Assembly (NCBI GenBank): GCA_018223125.1
Contig: JAAEZA010000003.1
Coordinates: 1 to 64,000 of the forward strand
Length of the DNA: 64,000 nt
Origin: Paracoccaceae bacterium
GTDB lineage: Bacteria > Pseudomonadota > Alphaproteobacteria > Rhodobacterales > Rhodobacteraceae
Reading direction: 5' to 3'
Shown here: in pieces, positions 26,963 through 35,747 of the stretch
Numbering within the stretch: the stretch's first letter is position 1
Layout: the number at the start of each line of letters is the position of its first letter
Made by a program: the position numbers and the translations under genes
Notes under the pieces: model-generated
The model's database searches: none
What the model was told of the DNA's origin: nothing
What the model saw: the letters and a program-made list of their open reading frames with translations, nothing else

Positions 26963-27505
26963 ATGGCGCAAAAATCTACTATTTATAAACTCGAGCTTTC
27001 CGTGTCCGATATGGACCGCCACTATTACGAGACCCACAAGCTGACCGTTGCAAAACACCCGTCGGAAACCGATGAACGGTTGATGGTCCGTCTTGTCGCT
27101 TTCGCGCTGAACGCCAGTGAACAGCTGGAGCTGACCAAAGGCCTGTCAGATGATGACGAGCCGGACATTTGGCAGAAAAGCCTGAGCGGCGAGCTGGAAT
27201 TATGGGTGGCGCTCGGACTGCCGAGCGAGAAGATCGTGCGCCAGTCCTGTAGCAAGGCCAAAGAGGTAATTATCTACAGCTATGGCAGAACCGCCGAAGT
27301 CTGGTGGGAGAAGATCAAGAACAGCACCACCCGTTTTGACAACCTTCGGGTCGTCCACTTTTCCGAAGCGGATACTCAAGAGCTCGCAAAACTGGCAAAT
27401 CGCACGATGAAGTTGCAGGTCAACATTCAGGACGGCGACGTGATGGTCAGCGTAGACGAAAGCATCGTTTACCTGTCCCAGAGCAAATGGAAAGACACCG
27501 CTTAG
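26963..27505 (+). CDS. yaeQ: YaeQ-family protein
   Basis: A 180-residue protein matching YaeQ over its full length (Escherichia coli YaeQ is 181). It starts with MAQKSTIYKLELSVSDMDRHYY; ETHKLTVAKHPSETDERLMVRLVAFALNA and DIWQKSLSGELELWVALGLPS are family signatures of a PD-(D/E)XK-like fold. The biochemical role of YaeQ is unclear (once linked to suppression of RfaH loss). ATG 26963 is chosen because it begins the family alignment. It is monocistronic and convergent with hipA. The 167 bases upstream hold a weak GC-rich dyad after the MFS stop and the presumed promoter. Confidence 0.9.
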   Translation: MAQKSTIYKLELSVSDMDRHYYETHKLTVAKHPSETDERLMVRLVAFALNASEQLELTKGLSDDDEPDIWQKSLSGELELWVALGLPSEKIVRQSCSKAKEVIIYSYGRTAEVWWEKIKNSTTRFDNLRVVHFSEADTQELAKLANRTMKLQVNIQDGDVMVSVDESIVYLSQSKWKDTA

Positions 27506-27515
27506 ACGGATAAAA

Positions 27516-28932
27516 CTAGGGACGGTTTACCGGTACATTGTCGAAATCCGGCACGTCCATATCAAAACCCGCATTTTCTGACAGATGATGGGCCTGTTGC
27601 CGGATCACATCAGACAGCGCCTTCCCGACAGGACGCGGCAGCGCGGCTGCCCGCGCAAGGGCGGCTTTGATGATGCCAGCACTTCGTTGTGCAAGCGGAC
27701 GCCCGAAGCCTCTGGCACCGATTGCCTTTAAAAACAGGTCCAGATCTGCGGCCCCCACATCATCTGCCATTCGGGCCTTACCGATACGAAACGACATCTC
27801 GTGTGTCACGTCCTCCAGCAGGACCGGATCAATGTCATAGGCCGGTGCCAGTTCGGGACGTTGGCCGGTGTAAAGCAGGGCGTGGTTTTTTGCGTGATTG
27901 TCAGAGTTTCCAAGCAGCATATTGGCAATGGTCATCTCGAAAAAGGCAATCCGCGCTGCACCCGGCAGACGGGTGGCGTTCAGCAATTTTCCAACCGCTT
28001 CGGCTGAGAAGGCTCTTGGGGGATTGCCGTTCCGTTCGTATTTCAGGTGCACCCCCAGCCCGAGCGCCTGACAAAAATCCTCTTGGTGGATACGGTGCAC
28101 TTCCTCCCCCTCAAGGCGCCGGTCAAAGCGTGCAACCAATAGTCCCTGAAGATCGCCGGATCCAAGAACGCAGGTCTGCACAGCGGGATGGGACTGGATG
28201 TCAGACATCACCTGCGTGGCGAGATGTTCACGCGCAACGGTGCGCATCTGGCTGGTGCGGGGAACTTTCAGAATATGCGTGGTCGGTGCGCCGCACCCCT
28301 GTTTTGGCAGCGCAAGGCGGCCATCTTCCAGCCGTGTCAGGGCAATTTTCCCCTGTACGCCTGCAAGCGGGGACGGATCGTCGGTTTCGGCCGGAAGGCG
28401 GCGGTTGTCGCGCAGGGACACCATGATGCGTGCAAGCTCTCCGGTAACTTCTATCGGTCCGGAAACGTCCGACAGGTTCAACGGAACGGAAGGTGATCCG
28501 TCCAGCGGATCGTAATCGGCAGACAGGACGCCCGGACGTTTGACCGGCCCGCTGCCTTTTGGCACGCAACTGATCGCACCCGGACAATCCGCCCCGAGAT
28601 GGAACAGCAGCCCGACAATATCCCGTTCTGACAGGCCGTGGCGCTGCATCACCTGATCGCGCATTTCGTTTTCAAACAGCAGGTTGGAAAAGAACCCCCG
28701 CGTGGCAACGTCCCCGAACGGCGCCTCCTGTACGGGCAGGGATGCGGAAACGGGATGGGGCAAAGCGCGTGGCAACGTCCCCGAACGGCGCGTCCTGTAC
28801 GGGCAGGGATGCGGAAACGGGATGGGGCAAAGCGTCTGTGACATATGCAAAAGACATCTCTCCATCCGGCCCCGAAGAAAGCCGGCCGATTGGCTGTTCT
28901 ACCGCTTCAAGATAGACATCAAGCGTGGTCAT
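27516..28932 (-). pseudogene. hipA: HipA-family toxin kinase frameshifted by a 67-bp tandem duplication
   Basis: HipA toxins are Ser/Thr kinases that inactivate glutamyl-tRNA synthetase or other targets and cause growth arrest. The reading frame opens at ATG 28932, overlapping hipB in ATGA, with MTTLDVYLEAVEQPIGRLSS, and would stop after 86 residues at 28672. The rest (GFFSNLLFENEMRDQVMQRHGLSERDIVGLL onward) lies in another frame. It includes LAGVQGKIALT, VARFDRR, the catalytic loop LLGNSDNHAKNHALLY and LAPAYDIDP. The cause is a duplicated 67-mer at 28701-28834; removing one copy gives an intact protein of 449 residues, the usual HipA length. All kinase motifs are preserved, so the lesion looks recent. 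Confidence 0.88.
28701..28834. repeat. 67-bp tandem duplication inside hipA
   Basis: Copies at 28701-28767 and 28768-28834 differ at a single base (28725 C versus 28792 G, which changes Glu to Asp in VQEAPFGD/VQDAPFGD). 67 is one more than a multiple of three, so the duplication breaks the hipA frame. Confidence 0.95.
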
Positions 28933-29165
28933 ATCCTGCCCGCCGTATCCGGTGCATCCACCTGAATCCTCAGCCCGAGATCGCGGCAGAGCTGCAGGAC
29001 CAGACCGATCCGGGCCGTTTCCTTGCCCTGTTCGATTGCCCGGATTGTCGTTCTGGATATACCTGTCTGAAGCGAAAGATCCTCTTGGGTGATCTTCAAT
29101 GCCTTCCGGCTGCGCCGGATCGCCGTCCCGAGTGATTGAGGGTCCGTTATGGTAAATCCGGTCAT
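28929..29165 (-). CDS. hipB: HipB-like antitoxin, Xre-family helix-turn-helix
   Basis: A 78-residue DNA-binding protein with one helix-turn-helix: LGTAIRRSRKALKITQEDLSLQTGISRTTIRAIEQGKETARIGLVLQLCRDLGL. ATG 29165 is preceded by GGAGG five bases away; an upstream ATG at 29198 lacks a site. Its stop overlaps the hipA start (ATGA). In hipBA modules HipB neutralises HipA and represses the operon through operators upstream, and matching repeats lie at 29185-29252. The antitoxin frame is intact although the toxin frame is not. Confidence 0.88.
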   Translation of the reverse strand: MTGFTITDPQSLGTAIRRSRKALKITQEDLSLQTGISRTTIRAIEQGKETARIGLVLQLCRDLGLRIQVDAPDTAGRI

Positions 29166-29184
29166 TAGAGCCTCCGCAATGGGT

Positions 29185-29252
29185 GCGATCGTTTGCATTT
29201 TGTTTAGATATAGGCGCTACCCTGCAAAATGGCAACGATCGCTTTCATTTTG
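29185..29252. promoter_or_regulatory. Probable HipB operators upstream of hipB
   Basis: GCGATCGTTTGCATTTTG (29185-29202) recurs inverted as CAAAATGGCAACGATCGC (29225-29242) with one mismatch. The second site continues into CGATCGCTTTCATTTTG (to 29252), making a 28-bp dyad centred on CGATCG. The sites are 22 bp apart, a layout suited to cooperative binding by an Xre antitoxin dimer. Confidence 0.6.
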
Positions 29253-29534
29253 AAGGATGAGGCCAGTATCCCGCGAAATGGACACGCTCACGCGCAAAAC
29301 AGCGCAAGCGGTCCCGACACCGGTATAGCGCGGGCGTCCCATTGCGCAGTTTCCCCTTGTCATTAACGTGGTGAAAAAATGTGCATACGACCATCGGAAT
29401 GACGCTCGAAACACCAAGTGATCCCACTCCGGTTGTTGAAGCGTCGCATCTGTTGCTGTGCGCGGAAACCCGTGTTGCATTGCAGCAACGACTCGCCGCA
29501 CGTCGCCCATCATTCCGAGGTATTTTTCGCGCCC
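29253..29534. other. Intergenic region upstream of nasT, with one hexaloop hairpin
   Basis: About 280 bases with no convincing gene. The only structure I see is a hairpin at 29474-29489: arms GTTGC/GCAAC around the hexaloop ATTGCA, which has A at position 1 and G at position 4 as in ANTAR target hairpins. A second partner hairpin and a convincing terminator are not visible, so its meaning is uncertain. The nasT promoter must lie here. Confidence 0.4.
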
Positions 29535-30119
29535 ATGCCCAAAGCGCTGAACATCGTTGTTGTGGAAGAAGATCGCGACCGCGCGATAGCAATTGTGGAC
29601 GCCCTCAAAGAGGCCTGCCCCTGCGATGTCTCCATCATCGGCAACTCCAGCGGGTTGGCCCGAAAGATCGCCGCCTGTTTGCCGGACATCGTCCTGATCG
29701 ACGTCGATAACCCGACCCGCGACATGATGGAAGAACTGACTTTGGCCTCCGGTCCGCTAGAGCGCCCCGTGGCAATGTTTGTCTCCGGCGCGGCTGGCGG
29801 TCTGGCGCAGGCGGCAATCGAGGCTGGGTTTTCTGCATATGTTGTTGACGGACTGTCCCCTGATCGGGTCAAGGCCGTCATGGATACGGCAATCGCCCGT
29901 TTCGCAATGACACGCCAGATGCGCAGTGAACTGGCCGAAACACGGCGCGCACTGGAAGAACGCAAGGTCATCGACCGCGCGAAAGGGCTGCTTATGAAAG
30001 CCAAAGGACTCGACGAGGGGGCAGCCTATGCCTTGCTGCGCAAGGCGGCGATGGATCAGGGGAGGCGGGTTGCCGATGTGGCCGAAGCACTGGTCACTGC
30101 GTCGGGGTTGTTGGGATGA
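29535..30119 (+). CDS. nasT: NasT-type response regulator with ANTAR domain
   Basis: A 194-residue antiterminator protein. The N-terminal pseudo-receiver (about 1-120) keeps acidic residues E11/E12/D13 and D56 (DIVLIDVDNP). The C-terminal ANTAR RNA-binding domain (about 137-192) reads ALEERKVIDRAKGLLMKAKGLDEGAAYALLRKAAMDQGRRVADVAEALV. NasT binds two-hairpin leaders of nitrate assimilation operons and prevents termination when NasS releases it on binding nitrate. ATG 29535 gives the usual NasT length. The nasS start overlaps the nasT stop by 4 bases. The leader upstream of nrtA (31389-31499) is the expected target. Confidence 0.93.
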   Translation: MPKALNIVVVEEDRDRAIAIVDALKEACPCDVSIIGNSSGLARKIAACLPDIVLIDVDNPTRDMMEELTLASGPLERPVAMFVSGAAGGLAQAAIEAGFSAYVVDGLSPDRVKAVMDTAIARFAMTRQMRSELAETRRALEERKVIDRAKGLLMKAKGLDEGAAYALLRKAAMDQGRRVADVAEALVTASGLLG

Positions 30120-31288
30120 ATACTGTTACAATTCCCGTGGCCTTCATGCCTTTGGTGGATGCGGCCCCGTTGGTGATCGCGCAGGAAATGGGTTTCGCCG
30201 AAGCGGAAGGACTGGCGCTTGATCTGATCGCTGCACCGTCGTGGTCTTCGGTGCGCGACATGCTGGCCTTTGGCCGCGTGGATGCTGCGCATATGCTGTC
30301 CCCCATGCCGGTTGCAATGGCGATGGGGCTGGGGGGTGTGACCACCGAAATTTCCGCCGTGTCGGTGCTCTCTGTGAACGGCAACGTAATCGGCGTGGGC
30401 AAACGGCTGGAAGAAGAATTGCGCCGCACCGGATACGGGTTTGACTTCTGCGATCCGATGGCCGCCGCCGCGGCACTGGTGCAGGCCAGCCCGCGCCCTA
30501 TCGTGTTTGGCGTGCCCTTCCCGTTTTCAATGCATGTGGAGTTGCTTCGCTACTGGGCACGGGCCTCCGCGCTCGGCACCGAAGGTGTGGCGATCCGCAC
30601 AGTCCCGCCGCCCCTGATGGCAAGCGCGCTGGCCAACGGTGATGTGGATGCGTTTTGCGTGGGTGAACCTTGGGGCTCGGTCTCGGTAGAACAAGGCGTC
30701 GGCGCGCTGTTGTTGCCTGGCAGTTCGATCTGGAGTTTTGCGCCTGAAAAGGTACTGGCCACCCGCACCAACTGGGCCGTAAGCGAGCCGGATTTGCTGG
30801 GGCGGCTTATGCGGGCGGTCTGGAAGGCAGGACGTTGGCTGGCGGACCCGAGCGCGCGCACCGCTGCAAGCGATCTGCTGTCGCGCAAAGCCTATCTTGA
30901 TGTGCCTTCAGAACTCGTTGATCGCGCGCTTTCGGGGCATCTGACTCTGTCGGGTCAGGGAGAGTTGCGACACGTTGAAAGGTTCCTCGAATTCCACGAG
31001 GGCGCGGTTAATTTCCCGTGGCGCAGTCAGGCAAAATGGATTGCACGGAACCTGTCGAAATCCCTTGGCGCCGGTTCCGGTTTCGACTTGGACAAAGTTG
31101 CAAAAGTGTTCCGCACCGACCTGCACCGGATGCATCTTGGCCGGCTGGACCCCGATCTGCCGGGGGCCTCTGAAAAGGTTGAAGGCGCGATTCCCCATGC
31201 CATGCCCGTGGCCTCTGCCGGAGGTGCGTTGACGTTGATGCCGAACCAGTTTTTCGATGGCCAGATCTTTGACCCCGCACTGAAATGA
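30116..31288 (+). CDS. nasS: NasS nitrate/nitrite sensor (NrtA-like, cytoplasmic)
   Basis: A 390-residue protein of the NrtA/CmpA periplasmic-binding fold but without a signal peptide: it starts directly with TIPVAFMPLVDAAPLVIAQEMGFAEAEGL. The nitrate-site regions (SPMPVAMAMGLGG, IVFGVPFPFSMHVELLRYWA, VDAFCVGEPWGSVSVEQG) parallel those of NrtA encoded downstream. Lack of secretion plus coupling to nasT (ATGA overlap) marks it as the sensor that sequesters NasT until nitrate or nitrite binds. It is not a transport receptor. Confidence 0.92.
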   Translation: MNTVTIPVAFMPLVDAAPLVIAQEMGFAEAEGLALDLIAAPSWSSVRDMLAFGRVDAAHMLSPMPVAMAMGLGGVTTEISAVSVLSVNGNVIGVGKRLEEELRRTGYGFDFCDPMAAAAALVQASPRPIVFGVPFPFSMHVELLRYWARASALGTEGVAIRTVPPPLMASALANGDVDAFCVGEPWGSVSVEQGVGALLLPGSSIWSFAPEKVLATRTNWAVSEPDLLGRLMRAVWKAGRWLADPSARTAASDLLSRKAYLDVPSELVDRALSGHLTLSGQGELRHVERFLEFHEGAVNFPWRSQAKWIARNLSKSLGAGSGFDLDKVAKVFRTDLHRMHLGRLDPDLPGASEKVEGAIPHAMPVASAGGALTLMPNQFFDGQIFDPALK

Positions 31289-31388
31289 ACTTTTTTGCAG
31301 CTTGTTTTCAATGGGTTAAGGAAGAATTCCGGCAGTGGCAAAATTTTAACTTGAGTTCCCGCTGCATTGCAGCATACTCGGCAATACG

Positions 31389-31499
31389 GTCACAACGGTG
31401 TGGCACGTAACGAATTTTCTTCCCTATGACAGGGAAACTTTGAGCAAGGTCGCTCACTCTCTGCCGATGTATGTCGGTGGTTAGTGATCGGCCTTTTTT
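31389..31499 (+). promoter_or_regulatory. ANTAR-type antitermination leader of the nrt-nir-nas operon
   Basis: P1: arms GTCAC/GTGGC (31389-31393, 31400-31404) around hexaloop AACGGT. P2: arms TGAGC/GCTCA (31441-31445, 31452-31456) around hexaloop AAGGTC. Both loops have A1 and G4, the ANTAR rule. A terminator follows: GGTCGCTCACT (31448-31458) can pair with AGTGATCGGCC (31483-31493; one wobble, one mismatch), enclosing CCGATGTATGTCGG, and six T follow (31494-31499). P2 and the terminator share bases and are mutually exclusive. NasT binding P1-P2 should therefore free transcription into nrtA (start 31552). Confidence 0.85.
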
Positions 31500-31551
31500 G
31501 CGTTTTACCGGTCTTCTTCCTGTTCGACCGGCAACCCCCAAAGGATACAAC

Positions 31552-32919
31552 ATGAGACGACTTCTCTTAGGACTCGCCGCCACAACCGCACTGATCAGCC
31601 AGGCCTCTGCCGAGCTGTTGGACCTTGAAAAGGACGAGCTGAAATTCGGTTTCATCAAGCTGACAGACATGGCCCCTCTCGCAGTGGCCTACGAACAGGG
31701 TTACTTCCTTGACGAAGGTCTTTTCGTAACGCTGGAGGCGCAGGCCAACTGGAAAGTGCTGCTTGACGGTGTGATCGACGGCCAGCTTGACGGGGCACAT
31801 ATGCTGGCAGGCCAGCCGCTGGCCGCAACGATCGGCTATGGCACCGAGGCCCATATCGTAACCCCGTTTTCCATGGACCTGAACGGAAACGGTATCACGG
31901 TTTCAAACGAGGTGTGGGACATGATGCGCCCGCATATTCCATCCATGGACGACGGCCGCCCGCAGCATCCGATTTCCGCACAGGCGCTTGTTCCGGTGAT
32001 CGAAGACTTCAATGCCAAGGGCGAGTCTTTCAACATGGGAATGGTCTTTCCGGTGTCCACCCACAATTACGAGCTGCGCTACTGGCTGGCGGCAGGCGGG
32101 ATCAATCCGGGCTATTACAGCCCAGAAAACATCACCGGCCAGATCGGCGCGGATGTGTTCCTGTCCGTAACCCCCCCGCCCCAGATGCCCGCAACGCTGG
32201 AGGCGGGGACCATTCACGGATATTGCGTGGGCGAACCGTGGAACCAGCAGGCGGTGTTCAAAGGGATCGGCGTGCCGGTCATCACCGACTACCAGCTTTG
32301 GAAAAACAACCCTGAAAAAGTGTTCGGCCTGACAGACGGTTTCGTTGAAGAAAACCCAAACACAACCAAAGCCGTTGTTCGCGCGCTGATCCGTGCAGCA
32401 ATGTGGCTGGATGAAAACGACAACGCCAACCGTCCCGCTGCCGTAGAAATCCTCAGCCGTCCGGAATATGTCGGTGCGGATCAGGATGTGATCGCGAATT
32501 CCATGACCGGCTTTTTCGAGTTTGAAAAAGGGGACAAGCGTGACATCCCCGATTTCAACGTCTTTTTCCGCCACAACGCCACCTATCCCTATTACTCGGA
32601 CGCGATCTGGTATCTGACGCAGATGCGCCGCTGGGGCCAGATTGCCGAGCCAAAGTCCGACGACTGGTTCAAGGAAGTTGCCGCAAGCGTCTATCGCCCT
32701 GACATCTATCTGGAGGCTGCACGCTCTCTGGTAGAGGACGACCTAGCGAATGAAGCGGACTTTCCTTTTGACAGCGACGGCTTCAAGGCCCCGACACCGG
32801 CGGCGGATATTATTGATGGCATTCCTTTCGATGGCCGCTCCCCGAACGCCTATCTGGAAAGCCTGCCAATCGGCCTGAAGGGTACGCAAACCGTCGTTGG
32901 CGATCAGGTTCAAGGCTAG
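31552..32919 (+). CDS. nrtA: Nitrate ABC transporter substrate-binding protein
   Basis: A 455-residue periplasmic receptor with a signal peptide of about 20 residues ([20 protein letters not shown]). The NrtA/CmpA fold begins [28 protein letters not shown]. Nitrate-site segments include [35 protein letters not shown] and [21 protein letters not shown] 31552 has AAAGGA upstream. It is the first gene behind the ANTAR leader; a GC-rich stem-loop (32932-32953) separates it from nrtB. Confidence 0.93.
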   Translation: MRRLLLGLAATTALISQASAELLDLEKDELKFGFIKLTDMAPLAVAYEQGYFLDEGLFVTLEAQANWKVLLDGVIDGQLDGAHMLAGQPLAATIGYGTEAHIVTPFSMDLNGNGITVSNEVWDMMRPHIPSMDDGRPQHPISAQALVPVIEDFNAKGESFNMGMVFPVSTHNYELRYWLAAGGINPGYYSPENITGQIGADVFLSVTPPPQMPATLEAGTIHGYCVGEPWNQQAVFKGIGVPVITDYQLWKNNPEKVFGLTDGFVEENPNTTKAVVRALIRAAMWLDENDNANRPAAVEILSRPEYVGADQDVIANSMTGFFEFEKGDKRDIPDFNVFFRHNATYPYYSDAIWYLTQMRRWGQIAEPKSDDWFKEVAASVYRPDIYLEAARSLVEDDLANEADFPFDSDGFKAPTPAADIIDGIPFDGRSPNAYLESLPIGLKGTQTVVGDQVQG

Positions 32920-32931
32920 CTGCCACACACG

Positions 32932-32953
32932 GGGGGCGCAGCGCCGCGCCCCC
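32932..32953 (+). terminator. Intercistronic stem-loop between nrtA and nrtB
   Basis: Perfect 8-bp arms GGGGGCGC (32932-32939) and GCGCCCCC (32946-32953), 6-base loop, no T-run. It is likely an mRNA-protecting hairpin giving more receptor than permease. Confidence 0.65.
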
Positions 32954-32981
32954 TCCCCAGTATTACGCAGGAGACAGGTCG

Positions 32982-34058
32982 ATGAGCACAGCCGATCCAG
33001 ATTTCAACACAGTTGCCGCGCGCGAAGCCCGCCGCGAGAGGCTGTTCACCCGAATTAATTCCGCCGACAAATGGTTTCAGGTCATTGGTCTGTCCTGGCT
33101 GACCCCGATCCTGAAAGCGGCAGCCGGTGACAACCCCAAAGCGCAGATCGGTGACATCTGGCGTCTTTTGGGCGTCCCGCTGCTGGCGATTGTCGGGTTT
33201 CTGATGCTCTGGGCGGCGCTGGCCCCCACTGTACAAACGTCCCTCGGCGCGATCCCCGGCCCTGCCCAAGTCTGGAGCGAAGCTGTAAACCTGCACAAGG
33301 ACGCGCAGGCCAAAGCAGAGTCGCGGGCAAAATTCGAAACGCAGGTCGCAACCCTGAACGAACGCCGCGTCGAACAGGGCAAGGAACCGGTCGAGCGGGC
33401 CTACACCGGCGCCCCGAGTTATTACAGCCAGATCTGGACTTCGATCAAAACAGTCTTCTTCGGGTTTCTGATCGCCAGCGCTGTTGCGATCCCGCTGGGT
33501 ATTGCAGCGGGTCTCTCCCCCACTGCCAACGCCGCGCTAAATCCGGTCATTCAAATTTTCAAACCTGTTTCACCACTGGCATGGCTGCCAATTGTAACCA
33601 TGGTAGTGTCGGCCGTTTACACCAACCCCGACGGGCTGTTTGCCAAAAGCTTTCTGACCTCTGCGATCACGGTGACGCTCTGCTCGCTCTGGCCGACGCT
33701 GATCAACACAGCCCTGGGCGTGTCAAGCATCGACAAGGATCTGGTCAACGTTTCCAAGGTGCTCAAGATGAACACCTATACCAAGATCACCAAACTGGTC
33801 CTGCCCTCTGCCCTGCCCCTGATCTTCACAGGCCTGCGGCTTAGCCTCGGTGTCGGCTGGATGGTGCTGATAGCGGCGGAAATGCTGGCGCAAAATCCCG
33901 GTCTGGGTAAATTCGTCTGGGATGAATTCCAGAACGGATCTTCCAGTTCGCTCGCCAAGATCATTGTTGCGGTTCTTACCATCGGCATTATCGGCTTCCT
34001 GCTCGACCGTGTGATGTATGCGCTGCAATCGCTTTTCACCTTCACGAACAACCGGTGA
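32982..34058 (+). CDS. nrtB: Nitrate ABC transporter permease
   Basis: A 358-residue inner-membrane permease. The N-terminal ~60 residues are cytoplasmic and hydrophilic; one span lies near 66-86. A long charged insert (about 98-150) is followed by the binding-protein-dependent transport domain with its EAA-like segment SSIDKDLVNVSKVLKMNTYTKITKLVLPSALPLIFTGLRLSLGVGWMVLI. NrtB proteins of about 280 residues lack the extended N-terminus and insert, which are typical of alphaproteobacterial versions. Its stop overlaps the GTG start of the ATPase gene. Confidence 0.92.
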   Translation: MSTADPDFNTVAAREARRERLFTRINSADKWFQVIGLSWLTPILKAAAGDNPKAQIGDIWRLLGVPLLAIVGFLMLWAALAPTVQTSLGAIPGPAQVWSEAVNLHKDAQAKAESRAKFETQVATLNERRVEQGKEPVERAYTGAPSYYSQIWTSIKTVFFGFLIASAVAIPLGIAAGLSPTANAALNPVIQIFKPVSPLAWLPIVTMVVSAVYTNPDGLFAKSFLTSAITVTLCSLWPTLINTALGVSSIDKDLVNVSKVLKMNTYTKITKLVLPSALPLIFTGLRLSLGVGWMVLIAAEMLAQNPGLGKFVWDEFQNGSSSSLAKIIVAVLTIGIIGFLLDRVMYALQSLFTFTNNR

Positions 34059-35743
34059 GCGACATGAGCATTCTGAAATTCGAAGGTGTTTCGCAAAGTT
34101 TTGGCAGCGGCACCCATGCCACCCATGTGTTGAAAAACATCAATCTGGACGTGCAGGAAGGTGAATTTCTGGTCCTTCTGGGGTTCTCTGGAACAGGGAA
34201 AACCACGCTGATCAACCTGATGGCGGGGCTGGAGCGGCCGAGCAAGGGCAAAGTGACCTTCCGCGGCAAGCCCGTCACCGGCCCCGGACCGGAACGCGGT
34301 GTGATCTTCCAAAGCTATTCGCTGATGCCCTGGCTGACGGTCAGCGGTAATGTGGGGCTGGCGGTGGACACTGTTTTCCCCGGTCTTTCCAAGGCAGAAA
34401 AGGCAGAAAAAACCGCATATTTCGTTAATATGGTCGGGTTGGGCCACGCTGCCAACCGGCGCCCTGCCGAACTGTCGGGCGGAATGCGGCAGCGGGTGAA
34501 CGTGGCGCGGGCACTGGCAATGAACCCCGAAGTGCTGCTGCTGGATGAACCGCTCAGTGCGCTGGACGCCCTGACCCGCGCAAATCTTGCGGATGAGATC
34601 GAGCACATCTGGCAGGCCGACAAAAAGACCTGCGTTCTGATAACAAACGATGTGGACGAGGCGATCATACTGGCCGACCGGATCATCGCGCTCAATCCGG
34701 ACGGGACATTGGGAGAGGAATTCAACGTCACCATCCCGCGCCCCCGTGACCGGATGGATATGAATACCAACGAAACCTTCAAGCGGCTTCGGGCGGATGT
34801 CACCAAATACCTTATGGATGTCGGGATCGAGGCCAAGGTCGAAGGCACCCGCCTTTTGCCGGATGTGACCCCGATCCACGGGCTGCCTGCCGCTGTGTCC
34901 AAGGCCCAAAAAGGCGCGATCCGGCAGCGTTATCTGGATTTCAGCCAGTTGCACAAAGTCTATCCGACACCCAAAGGGCCACTGACTGTTGTGGAGGATT
35001 TCGATCTTAAGGTCGAACGGGGCGAATTCATTTCCCTGATCGGCCATTCCGGCTGCGGAAAATCGACCGTGCTGACAATGGCCGCCGGTCTGAACGAAAT
35101 TTCCCAAGGGGGGATTGTGCTGGACGGGATGCACGTCGAAGGGGCCGATCCGGAACGCGCTGTTGTGTTCCAGTCCCCCAACCTGTTCCCGTGGCTTTCG
35201 GCAAAAGAGAACGTCGCAATCGGTGTGGACAAGGTCTACCCCCGCGCCAGTCAGGCAGAACGGCAGGACGTTGTCGAATACTACCTCGAACGGGTTGGTC
35301 TGGGCGATGCCATGGAAAAACCGGCCAGCGATCTGTCCAACGGAATGCAGCAACGGGTCGGTATCGCACGGGCCTTCGCGCTCAGCCCCAAACTGTTGTT
35401 GCTGGACGAACCCTTCGGGATGCTCGACAGCCTGACACGCTGGGAGTTGCAGGAAGTTCTGATGGAAGTCTGGTCGCGCACCAAAGTCACCGCGATTTGT
35501 GTGACCCATGATGTGGACGAAGCGATCCTGCTGGCCGACCGCGTGGTGATGATGACCAACGGACCGCAAGCAACCATTGGTAAGATCACCAATGTCGATC
35601 TGCCCCGTCCGCGCACCCGCAAAGCCCTGCTGCAACACCCGGACTATTATGCCTACCGGCAGGAGGTGCTCGATTTCCTTGAAGAATACGAGCATGGCGC
35701 AAAGCCGAAACAGCCCACCCCGAAACCCATTGCGGCGGAATGA
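34055..35743 (+). CDS. Nitrate ABC transporter ATPase, two fused ABC domains (NrtCD type)
   Basis: A 562-residue protein with two complete ATP-binding cassettes. Domain 1 (about 1-260) has Walker A GFSGTGKTT, signature LSGGMRQRVNVARAL and Walker B VLLLDEPLSALDA. Domain 2 (about 300-545) has Walker A GHSGCGKST, signature LSNGMQQRVGIARAF and Walker B LLLLDEPFGMLDS. In cyanobacteria NrtC and NrtD are separate; here the two are one chain. Unlike cyanobacterial NrtC there is no NrtA-like regulatory tail. The start is GTG 34055 overlapping the nrtB stop; ATG 34064 is an alternative. Confidence 0.92.
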   Translation: MSDMSILKFEGVSQSFGSGTHATHVLKNINLDVQEGEFLVLLGFSGTGKTTLINLMAGLERPSKGKVTFRGKPVTGPGPERGVIFQSYSLMPWLTVSGNVGLAVDTVFPGLSKAEKAEKTAYFVNMVGLGHAANRRPAELSGGMRQRVNVARALAMNPEVLLLDEPLSALDALTRANLADEIEHIWQADKKTCVLITNDVDEAIILADRIIALNPDGTLGEEFNVTIPRPRDRMDMNTNETFKRLRADVTKYLMDVGIEAKVEGTRLLPDVTPIHGLPAAVSKAQKGAIRQRYLDFSQLHKVYPTPKGPLTVVEDFDLKVERGEFISLIGHSGCGKSTVLTMAAGLNEISQGGIVLDGMHVEGADPERAVVFQSPNLFPWLSAKENVAIGVDKVYPRASQAERQDVVEYYLERVGLGDAMEKPASDLSNGMQQRVGIARAFALSPKLLLLDEPFGMLDSLTRWELQEVLMEVWSRTKVTAICVTHDVDEAILLADRVVMMTNGPQATIGKITNVDLPRPRTRKALLQHPDYYAYRQEVLDFLEEYEHGAKPKQPTPKPIAAE

Positions 35744-35747
35744 GAAC

